Shown here piece after piece: positions 46,428 to 56,760 of a stretch of 64,000 nt of DNA (the stretch's first letter is position 1; every line of letters begins with the position of its first letter). This DNA comes from Stenogyne calaminthoides (taxonomy: Eukaryota > Streptophyta > Magnoliopsida > Lamiales > Lamiaceae), in NCBI GenBank assembly GCA_037126765.1, contig JBBCBC010000050.1, positions 806,001 through 870,000 on the forward strand. Reading direction: 5' to 3'. Position numbers and translations under genes: made by a program. Below the pieces are notes generated by a model. That model had not been told where the DNA came from. It ran no database searches and saw only the letters and a program-made list of their open reading frames with translations.

Positions 46428-49400
46428 ATGGCCTCTTGCTCGAATTCCTCTGTTCAATCCGATCAATGTAGTTCCCCTTCGTCTTCCCCCATAAGTAGAA
46501 TTCCCCGTAGTGGCGCAAATTTATCGGAGGCAAATGCTTCGAATTTAGGATTCCGTTGGCAATTTAAAACCACCATTCTTTTTTTTTCTTGATTAAAATG
46601 AAGCCCAAACGAGGTCGGATAGGGTTTTGTCGCATAATGACTTCGTCGGATAATTACGACCATGATTCTTTGCCCCAAATTCAAAATAGGTTTAGGTTTT
46701 TGATAATGTTGATGTAATTAGAAATGAATCTTGATATGAAATTTCGATGCTTCGTAATTTGGCGAATCGAACATAGGTATAGATAATGGGGAAAACTCCG
46801 AACTTGGTATACTGTTGGTGTTCCTCATAGTCAACATATAATGAAAGTACAATACTGCGTTACAATTTTGGCTTTTTTAACAACCCCATAGGATTAGTGT
46901 AGAAAAAGCGAGTACCCAAATGAGCAAAATGGCGAGCATAATTGATGAGATATGCTCGCCCAGTTGCATAGGATTTATGAAACTCCTAAGGATGTTTTTT
47001 TTTTAGGCACCCGGTCCCGATGAGCGGGCCGATCAACCCCCCCCGAGGGTTGTGTTGCCGTTAATCTAGATAATGATGGAGGCTGGTCTCGGTTTCCTCT
47101 CCATCCATCCCAATTACCCGTTTGCTCGTGGAATGGAATATCACCATTACCTGCGGCTTAAACCGAATCGGATGGCATATGGTCATCGATTTTTGACATT
47201 GTTCGCAAAATGAAGCCAAGGTATTATCCTTCGGCGAGAACTTGCTCGGTTAGTGCACTTGACTCGTCCCGAAGGGCGAACATGGGTGGTTGTTTATGCA
47301 AGCCAACGCCAAGTGCAAAATCATCGAGGATGTCTTAAACAAAATCGTTGTTGGAAAGAGAAGTTACGTTCGTGGGGGTGATTGGAAAAGTCCGCCTCTG
47401 AAGGCGAGCCAAACGCTGCGTTTGGACATCCCACGAGACTTCGGAGTATACCAAGTAAGTGATTTTGTATTTTCATTCTTCAATTTGAACCCATTTTTAA
47501 CTTCGCTTTTTATTTGAGGATTCGGCCCGCGTCGGATAAGGAGACAAACAGCGGTTATTTCAAATAGTTTTGGCGATTGATCTGGAACCTCGTTCGAAAA
47601 GATCTGTAATAACTTTGAATCTGCCGAGCGAGAAAAAAAGGAGGTTTGTTCGTGCCTCCTCATCATCTTATTCTTTGTTGATCCTTCCGGTAAGGATTAT
47701 TTTTGTTTCTCTATATGTTTAGCGTCCTTTTTGTTATTTGTCATCCGTTAATTTCGATTACTTAATTTATAGCTTTTCTTCTTTGTGACCGTTCTTTGTG
47801 AGTACATCCGAGCATCCGAGATGGCTCGAAAAAGGCCACGAACTTCCAGAGATTCAGTGAACTTCGGCTCGGCGGTAAAGGGAAGAAGCGAAATTTAGGA
47901 CGACTCTCATCGAGGTCTGGAGAGTCGCCCGAGCTCAAAGGGCTCTTGTTCGGTTGAGCATGGGGCGGCGAGCAGGACTCCGCCGCCAAAAAGACCAAGG
48001 GTGGAGTCTGGCGAAGCGGCCCAAGCGAGCAACGACCCCGTCGAACATGGGTCGACCCGAGCGAAGTCGGTCAGCCAAATCGCACAAGCACCGATCTTTG
48101 TCGGTGTTCGGACCCCCCCAACGTCGGCGTCGGAGCGGCCGCCTCTGTTGTTGGTCCCATTTCGCGAGATTGTCGAAATGGAAGTTGGTATCTTCTCCCC
48201 CTCGGTGGGCCCGATCATGGACTCGATCGATCCCGAGCCTCCGATCTCCAAAACAAATCATTCTAGGATGGGATCCAGGCTCGTGTGGGCGGTACACTTT
48301 GTTAGATTACGTATGTTGCCTTGATTTTTTGGTTGACATCTCTACTCACTTGTCAAATGTGTTCAGTATTGCGGAGTTAAGCGGGGTTATCGCTTTAATG
48401 CCCAATCTAAAAAGACTACTTACGCTCACCAAGTGTTCGAGAGTTCCAGCGTCTTTAACATGTTCAAAAAAGCTTGCCGGACTCGCTCGAGCATGGACTC
48501 TTGACCGGAGGAGTCTACTACGGTCCCACCCCCGAAAACCATGCGTTTGGGGATGGTGCTTCTGTCGATCTTTGGTCGCCCTGAGAAAGTTTTTATGCTC
48601 AATCGGCCAACATCCAAGCCAACTATTTGGCTCGATTAGAACTTTGAAGATAAGGTGGTCGAAATAACAGGTCCGGGATGAGTTGAAATTGGCTCAAGAA
48701 CAAACTGCTTTCGACATGTTTGGTGCCCAAAGGGCTCAAGAGGATGCCGCCAATTTCAAAGAGAATGCTCGCCTAGGCCAAGAGGATGCTTTCGTCATAC
48801 AAGAGAGGCTCTAGATCGGACCTCGGGAGGTAATCAATATCTGAAGGGCTCAAGATGAAATGATCACGAAGCCGTAGACTCACGGTGATGTTGAAAAAGG
48901 TGGAAAGTGAGAAGGACGAGCTCGTCACAAACAAGTTATCGTTTGAAGAGACCAACACCCGTTTAGGGCTTGAAAATTCTAAAAGCACGATGACGGTATA
49001 TTGACTCCATGTCTAATTTCTCGTACATTTGTGCTTTTTTGATGCCATTCGATCCGTTAGCCACACACTCAACAAATGAAAGCAAATTGCCCCCCCTCGT
49101 CCGGGCTTTCAAAGAAGATTGGTTGATAATCCTCCGATCGTGACCTCCCAATGTCGGTTTTGAATGGTATGTGTGACTTTTTCGTTTTCTTCGAAGGGAT
49201 CAAAATCGGCGACCCAATTACGGATGAAGAGGAGAACGCAGATGTTATTACTCGAGGTTGCCGACCAAACTCTTGGACCGATCTGGGACCAATCTGATAC
49301 GGGCGAGCAAGAACCTCCAGAATCGAAAGCAAAAAAGCGCCTCCCGGCCCGAGCATCCGATATCCGAACGATTCGAGCTGTTGGAAGGACCGAACATAAT

Positions 49401-49440
49401 GTATTCGATATTTCCTTCCTACACCTAATTTTGACTTTAT
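46428..49440 (+). pseudogene. Antisense gene of gypsy-2, homologue of the gypsy-1 antisense gene, decayed
   Basis: This plus-strand gene is opposite to gypsy-2 pol. It starts at ATG 46428 (MASCSSNSSVQSD, Ser-rich like the gypsy-1 protein). TATTTAAAT near 46278 may be its TATA box. Near 47070-47200 a frame reads HYLRLKPNRMAYGHRFL, the counterpart of the gypsy-1 FWGLAPIQITPNGW region. At 47290-47450 another reads KIIEDVLNK...DIPRDFG, matching KIVEDLPSK...EIPRDYV in gypsy-1, and is followed by a donor GTAAGT at the same place. Later basic and acidic exons (47820-48300, 49200-49440) are scrambled by frameshifts and stops. It is the same kind of PF04195-like protein, and its role is unknown. Confidence 0.65.
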
Positions 49441-51256
49441 AGCTTGATGTCTTCTTTTTTCTTTGTAAGACTTGTGTAATTTAAATCTTCTTCACTTTTT
49501 AATTGAACAATATATCTTTAAATTTTTCTTGTTGATACTTCTTCTCTTGTCCAATATTTCTTGATTGAACAAATGGATTTCATATTGAACTGTTTCTCTA
49601 AACTTTGTTTGTTGAGGATGAATGTTGATACTTGTGTTGCTTGATATTTGCTTTGTTGCTTTGCGTTAAACTTTATTGCTTTCGATTTTGCCTTTTTTTT
49701 CTTGAATGAATTGAACATTAGGTTTGTCTATGCCCGCTCTCGACTTCTTTCGGTTTGATTGTCTTATTGACGTTGCAATCGGTTGATCGTCTTATTTAGG
49801 TGCGACCGGATGGGTTACTTTATGAACCCCCTTTCTTGGTCTTGTCGTCGTCTTATTTAGGTGCGATCACTTCGTTACTTTCGGCCGTCTTATTTAGATC
49901 GCGACCCGCGTATTTAAATCACCGCATTTCGTCTTCTGCATGTATCTCGTAAGTACTAGTCGACTTATCTTGACTATAGCGTACCCATTACTCGCTTTTA
50001 CATGAATCGTCGAATTTAATTCGTTAAATCGGTGAACATAGACTGGCCTCGTTAGCCTTTGTTCTTAGTCGTCCAGAAGCCAGGTGCGACCTCAAATAGG
50101 CTTTGAACTAGAAAATCTTCAAATGAACAAAAGTACATATATCATTCTTTTTCTTTTGCAACACTTTGTATTCTATTACATCGTTCATAGTTTGAAAAGA
50201 CTATCTATTACACAACTATTATTATCGGATCGGGGTTTTTGATTTAAAACTGTCTTGAGTAGACCTTAACCGCCTCGCCTTGCCCGCTGAATTGATGTTG
50301 ACAAGGATATGGCACATCAGTCGTTTACCCTTTCTCTTTTGTAACATGCTCAAGCGGCCCGTGAAGATAAGCTTTTGTCCCTCCCCGGACAAGTTATGTT
50401 ATCTTGGGCGCGGCATGAGCATGTGGCGAAAGCATTCCCGCTTTCGCCAAAAATAGGTGCGCGCGAGCAAAAATTTTTAAATTCGCACCATTACTCAAGG
50501 TTCCTCCGATAGATGCTGCCGTCGGCGATCGGCATCTTATTTTGGGTGGATTCTATGACATCCCTCCCTTCGGAGGAGATTTTGGGGATCATAGGGACTT
50601 CGTGGCTTATTATTATGCATAAGCGAGCGAGTAACGTGGAGTGGTAACCCGCGATTCTTCCGAGCATCTTGAGTCCGCAACGGGCCTCAACCTCGTGCTC
50701 GCAATCTAATGTGAGGTAAAATACTGATCCGGACGGATGTTCGATTCAAAAATGATTCTTTTTGAATCGAGAGTTTATCTTCTACGTCTGGGGGCATACT
50801 AAGCCGCCTTCCTTCCGAGAATCGTAGTATTTTTCCTTTTTCTTCTTCATCTTTTTTCTCCTTTTCTTAACTATAAGTATGCCCCTATTTATAGAATCGT
50901 CCCCAAGCTAGTCTTTGGCATAGATAAATGGTCTTAGCTTACTTATTCTGTCCGAACTTTTTTGTGACTCTTGCTTAAAAATTAAATTACCCTGCATGGT
51001 CGCCACCACTTATCAACTTCGCCTTGACACGTCTCTTCGACAAACTTTGTTGTGACATCGTCTCCTTGCTTATCAAAAGTCTTTATCGGCCCAAAGATTT
51101 TCTTGAAGATAAGTGTCGAAAATAATATATTCTTCTTTTATAATCATCTTGCTCGTTTGAACCTCGAATGGCCGATTGTGTTCGGTCAACATTATGCTCG
51201 CCTTATTAAATGCGACATTATGCTCGCCTTATTCGTGCGACATTATGCTCGCCTTT
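49441..51256 (-). other. gypsy-2 spacer between pol and antisense gene, with short repeats
   Basis: It contains repeated units such as CGTCTTATTTAGGTGCGA (49789-49900) and three copies of GACATTATGCTCGCC (about 51190-51255) just after pol. It is the counterpart of the 80-bp array in gypsy-1. A minus-strand CTATAAATA lies near 50898-50906. No coding signal. Confidence 0.55.
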
Positions 51257-54093
51257 TTATTGATAATATTTTTTCAAATTTGATCGTTCCACGAGTAAGA
51301 CAATGGGACTCCATTCGAGTCCTCCAAGTCATATGCCCCGCTTTGGTAAACGCTCGTGACTCGAAAGGACCTTCCCATGCTCGACCCGAACACACCATTG
51401 GGTACCCCCATCGATCGCCTTTAAAACCATCGCCCGCATTGAATCTCCGTTCGGACTTTGGAATTATAAAATTTTTTTCGATCTCTTTTTGTACATAGCA
51501 TTCTTGAAATCGGCCTCTGTCCTCATTTTTCTTCCAACAAGTCCGAACTTCGGGCGAGTGCTGGTCATTAATATGCTCTCCAAAAGTCATTGTTCGATGA
51601 CTTGGAATTTTGATTCTGCGGGTATAATGACACGCACCAAATCTTCAAAAAGGGTCTCCGTAGTTGATGTTCTGAAAGTTGTTCGGTAAGCCCACAATAT
51701 TTCGGGCAATTCTTGACCCATCCTCCGCCCTTGGAATTATCAAGTCTAGCCTTGAGGGTATGTTGATAATTTTATTAATCTAACTTCAACTTGACCATTC
51801 GACCGGGGATAATATGGAGTCGAGTAGTGCTTTTTATTCCCCAACAGCACAATTTTGTCTGCAATTCACTTCCCTCAATTGTTTGCCGTTATCCGTGACC
51901 AATGATTGGGGAAGCCCAAATCGACAGATAATGTTCTTCCAAACAAAGTTCCACATCCTTTGTTCGGTGATTTTAACAACGGCCTCGACTACGCCCATTT
52001 AGTATAATAATCAGCGGTACCCGGCATATCTAACTCCCGATGTGCGGTTGGAAATGGGCGGTCAAATCGATTCCCCATTTAGCAAATGGCCATGGACTAT
52101 AAACCCATACTAAATCTTGGTGGGCTATGAATGAGTGGAGCATGTACTGGCATTGATAGCGAAAAAAGCGTATGCGTGAATCCTTTTTAAAGAGTTGGCC
52201 ATAATAACCTTGCTCGATTATTTTATGAGCGGAGACAAGCCCACTCATGATTTCCGCCGAACTCCATCATGGATTTGTTGCGTATACATGTCCCTCTTCG
52301 GGAGTAATACACTTTAAAAAGTGGAAGTGAGAAGCTTCTTTTGTACAAATGCTCGCCTATAATAGTATATCGAAAGCGATCAGAATCTGGCGAGTAGCTT
52401 GTGCTTTATTTTCGCGGAGAAGTCCCTTTTGTAAATAACTCATTATTGAGTCATCCAAGTTTCTTGTTAAACATTATTTGGGCAATCATAACCACAGGAG
52501 CGGATGGGCGTATAGGCCGTGATTTACCACAATATGCAGCCGTGTTCGCTACTCCTTCTGCCATTGCCGCTAAAGCCAAAAGCGTCGAATCTAATTACCC
52601 ATTCGTGGTAATTGTTCAATGAAAACTTGGTCAAAATGCTCGAGCAACTCTTTTTGCTAGTTGTTGATATTGAGTCATTTGTTACTTTCGGGCTTCATAT
52701 TCGCTGTTTCTTGATAAACAATTACCCGAGAATCAATTTGAGATCATCGACCTTTTGAATTCCCATTGTCATTGCCATCTCGTAATCCAAATGATCAAAA
52801 GCTTCATATTCAAATTCATTATTTGTTCTTTGGAAAATCAAATCGGATGGTCATTTGTAAACGTTTGCTGGTTGGGTTTGATGAGAACTACGCCGGCTCT
52901 TAAACTTGTTGATGATCCATCAACATACATATGCCATGGTTGATCGACAATTTTAAATGGGAATTTGTGGATATGTCAATTCAACCATGAAATCGCCATA
53001 GCTTGACCTTTTCATTCTTTGTTAGGTGGAGCGAAAAGTAATGCCGAATTATCCTAATTCCACCGCCCATTTGAGCAATCGCTCAAGTATCTACAATCGA
53101 TTGGAGGACTTAGCGCAATGGAAATGCTGGTCAATACCTCAACCGAGTGGTCGAAAAAGTATGGTCGAATTTTCGCACACTTTTCGTTATGGTATGTCTT
53201 GCTAATTTTTCCAATGGAGAATACCGGAGTTCGCCTCTTTTGAAGACTTGGCTAACATAATAAATGGGCAAATGTGTGGTTCATACGCCCGCATTTAGTA
53301 CAAAGACTAATTGCATGTTCGGATGCAAAGAAGATGAGATAGAGTTGTTCTTTGGAACAAAGCTTAAACGATGTCTCGAGTATCTGCGAGTCTTTCATTT
53401 AATGATTCAAATGCATTCTGCAATGCTCGGTCCATCAAACTTCCCGCTTCTTTAATGCATCAAAAGAAAGGTTTACATTTGTCCCCATTTAGTGATATGA
53501 ACCCACTTACGGAAGCTAATCGTCCGGTTAACTTTTGGACCTCTTTCACATTTAAAGGGGGCTTGCATATCGAAAATACTTGAATCTTTGATTTTGATTC
53601 GGCTTCAATCCCCGCTTGACTAACCATATGTCCGAATTTGCCGAATGAATCCCAAAAACTGCATTTCTTGGGATTTAACTTCATATTATATTTTCTTAGT
53701 ATATCAAACGTTTGTGCGAGGTGAGCGATGTGGTCTTCCTATGTTCGCTTTTTTTACCACAATATCATCGATATATACCTCAATTGTTCGGCCGATGTGT
53801 TCGTTAACATTTTGTTCACCAAACGTTGATATGTTGCTCCGGCATTCTTTAATCCGAATGGCATGCGTTGCCAACAAGACATATTCTTTTTCACTGCGAG
53901 AATCTTTCATTTCTTTTGATCGTCCGGATGCATTGGTATTTGGTGATAACCAATGAACGATCCATAAATGTCATGAGTTCATGGCCCATTTGTACTATCA
54001 ACCAAATAATCAATGCGCGGCATTGGAAAATTATCTTTTGGACATGCCTTTATTCAAATCGAGTGAAATCAATACACGCCTCCAAGATCCATT
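51257..54093 (-). pseudogene. gypsy-2 pol (RT, RNase H, integrase), many frameshifts
   Basis: Reading leftwards: the RT with PMPRIDYLVDST near 54020, YIDDIVV near 53765 and LNPKKCSFWDS near 53680; then a decayed RNase H region (about 53450-52700); the integrase core with VYSPWPFAKWGIDL near 52090; and the integrase C-terminus, readable across frames to its stop at 51257. Each block aligns with gypsy-1 pol in the same order. Frameshifts occur every few hundred bases, so no protein can be made. The right edge, at 54093, cuts the RT near its start. Confidence 0.85.
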
Positions 54094-56722
54094 TGATTTT
54101 TTACAATGATTATCACAACTCCATTTTGGGCATTTTACCTCCTATCAATTTGTTGTCAAATGGCTTTTTGATTTCACTATTCATGTAATTTTTCTAGGAC
54201 TAAATTTTAACTATTTTGGACAACTCCAAGGTGTTTGAATCAAGGTTGAGGGCAGGTTCATGCTCGATCTATTCCAACCATATCTCCCAAGAACATTCTA
54301 AATTTGCTCGGTAAGTAATTAAATTTACAATTCAACAAAACCTTCTAAATTGTTGGTAAACTTGGTTCCAAATCCTAAAATATTCCTAGTAGTTTTTTTT
54401 ATACAACTATTCCCCAGCACATCAACCAAATATTCAAAACCTAGCAAATTAGATCCCACTAATATACAATTAAAACGTATATGGTTTTCCGTAAAAAAAT
54501 AGCTTCATCAGATTCCCTTTTGATCGCAATTCTCCCAATCGCAAAATCTCAACCAATGGAGCAACATAAACAAAAAAAACCAAAAAAAAAAAAATAAAAT
54601 TCAAAAGTAAAAAAACCCGTTACTAACCGGAACACAAATTCAGCTCAATCGTAACCTTTTTGTGGCAAAAAAAGGCGAGTGTTTACGGATTTTCACTGAT
54701 CATACCGGCACAACGTAAGGTGAGAGTTCAAATATTGCGAATTTAAGACTTGATTTTGGTAAGACACAAAACCCTAGAAGCAAGTCAAATTAATACAAAT
54801 GTGGAAAAATGCAGGGAGGAGATTTTTGGGCGGAGAGGAGAGAGAAGGGGAATTTGGTGATTATTAAAACTTAAAAAGTATTAGTGAGAGAGAGTATTAG
54901 TACTACTACAATTTACAAGCAGAACAATCGTATATGTATATGTACGTATATAATATAATCAGCAGTGGTCAAACCAAAACCCCATCTATTAAGAAAATCA
55001 TTATCGTTGGCCTCCTAGCACCATCTTTTGACACTTTTGACCTCAATCCAATATTTTGCTTTTTTTTTTCCTTCCAATGAGATTCATGTTCAATGACATC
55101 AATACCCTCTGTTTATTCAACGTGGGATTATTGTATGTCTTATTTTCAAAATTGGAAAATACAAGGATAAACGTAGGGATTATAATTTGGACTTTATTAA
55201 CAATTTTTTTCAAAAAATGATGATATAGGTTGAATTTATAACTGGCTTCTGTTTTTATTTTTATTTTATCGAATAAATACGTCACATATCAGATTCATTT
55301 TCATCTACTATTATCCTTTTTGACTGTTTATTTTCAAATATTTAGGGTATGTTTTAAAAAGCTTTTTAAAAAAGGCCTCCGACCACCGGCCGAAAAAAGA
55401 TCCTTTTCAAAAAGTTATGAGAGAGAAATCTTTTAAAATAAGTGTTTTCGGTCAAGATTGTTTTAAAAAAATTAACCAAAAACACGCCTTATATCGATGA
55501 AAATGGGACATGTCAATATGTCACGTGTTAGATTCACTTTCTCTCAAATTACACTTTTCACAATTTAGTGATTTATTTTTTTGAACAGGAAGTAAATTTC
55601 AATAAATAAAAAATTGTTGCAAAAGTTGTTTTGAAATTTGTTTGACTTGCTATAATTTTAATAAAGATACTTATTGAATTCCTGAATTTAATATTGATTG
55701 TTAAAATGATAACTCACTGATTTAAAATGAAGAATAATTATGTTTTATATAGAATGACTGCTTGCATTCAGACATCTATGAATGTAAGAATTGTTTAAAT
55801 TATAATTCTAATTTTTCGACCAATAAATTATAATTCTTGTTAAGATATGTAAATTCACCTCTTTTATATTTATTTTACCATATATATATAGAGAGGAGAG
55901 GAGAAATCTGGAGTTTTTGTCATTGGCCATATTAAAATTTGTTCAATTTTCCAAAACTTGGATTGCATAATGATGAGATTCTACTGTAATAGTAGATCAC
56001 ATTAGTTATAATTCAATATATATGATTACCATTATGAATAATATACATTTGAATTAGGTTTATACATTAATTCTATTATTATAGTGTCTTTAAACTATTA
56101 TTATTATACATATAAATTTTTTTTTTTTTTAAAAATATATCGGTTGATTTTTAACAATAACGATTTTTTTGTATGCATAACAATTAAAATTGTTATGCAT
56201 AACGATAATAATGTTTACATAACAAACTTATCTTAAAATATCGAGTTCAAATAAAATTTGAGTTCCCACAAAAATTTTGTCTATTACTATTATATATTGA
56301 TATTCATGATTATTCATATTCAACATATATAGTGGGCGGTTAAGATGAATCGATGATGTCATTCATCATGTTCTCATATGTGGATTTCCATTTGGTAGAT
56401 ATCGCGTTAAATGTCTACCAATTAAGTATTGAGATTGTAATATTGTAATATTTTATATTTTTTTTCCTACTTCTAAAGTAAAAATATTAAACAATTATTA
56501 GCTGAATGGGCTTACAAATCTCATCCAATAATAGATGTTCTCAAATAAATGGTCAAGCACTAATTTTATATTCATGTTTGACAAAAATTTTATGTGAAAT
56601 TGGTTAAATCTTATGAACAGAGTTTTTTAATTAACGACGTTTATTTTGATCCCAACCGGGGTATAATCTGGGTTAAGTTTAAAAGTAACTTTAGAAAATA
56701 TGTATTGAAAATGAGTTTAATG
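54094..56722. repeat. 2.6-kb direct repeat, copy 2 (inside the gypsy-2 footprint)
   Basis: It is collinear with 42836-45430. The middle (about 54600-55330) is nearly identical. The left 400 bp and some later spots differ in blocks, such as a GC-rich replacement near 55375-55400, and about 100 bp corresponding to 43150-43250 is absent. It carries the duplicated kinase 5' UTR exon and promoter but none of the kinase coding sequence. Confidence 0.93.
56083..56281 (-). mobile_element. Hairpin MITE in the duplicated block
   Basis: Same insertion as 44833-45022, carried along by the duplication; flanks read TATTATTAT and TATTACTAT. It is not an independent insertion. Confidence 0.7.
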
Positions 56723-56755
56723 TTCAAATCCTCGATCCAAGTATCGAACACAACA
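56721..56755 (-). repeat. 35-bp remnant of the gypsy-2 5' LTR
   Basis: It ends TATCGAACACAACA exactly like 46147-46160, and the preceding AATCCT-GAT is also shared. It is followed by TGGGT, the target duplication. Confidence 0.75.
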
Positions 56756-56760
56756 TGGGT
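56756..56760. repeat. Target-site duplication of gypsy-2, right (TGGGT)
   Basis: It is the partner of 45429-45433. Confidence 0.8.

Larger units (their letters stand above)
45434..56755 (-). mobile_element. Ty3/gypsy Tat-type retrotransposon (gypsy-2), decayed and rearranged
   Basis: On the minus strand the order is a remnant of the 5' LTR (56755-56721), a foreign 2.6-kb block (56722-54094), pol from within RT to the stop (54093-51257), a spacer, an antisense gene on the plus strand (46428-49440), and a complete 3' LTR (46160-45434). Gag, protease, the RT start and nearly all of the 5' LTR are missing. The 5-bp duplication TGGGT at both outer ends shows these limits belong to one insertion. 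It is related to gypsy-1 but far more decayed. Confidence 0.78.

Noticed and set aside
47954..48667. 237-codon ORF, Arg/Ser-rich, as an independent gene
   Set aside because: It lies inside the decayed gypsy-2 antisense gene, where several overlapping frames are open because of GC-rich exons. No family recognised.
50780..51020. A second LTR of gypsy-2, suggested by a TATA-like motif and GGGGGCATAC
   Set aside because: It has no matching LTR ends, and pol termination and the antisense gene on either side place it in the internal spacer.
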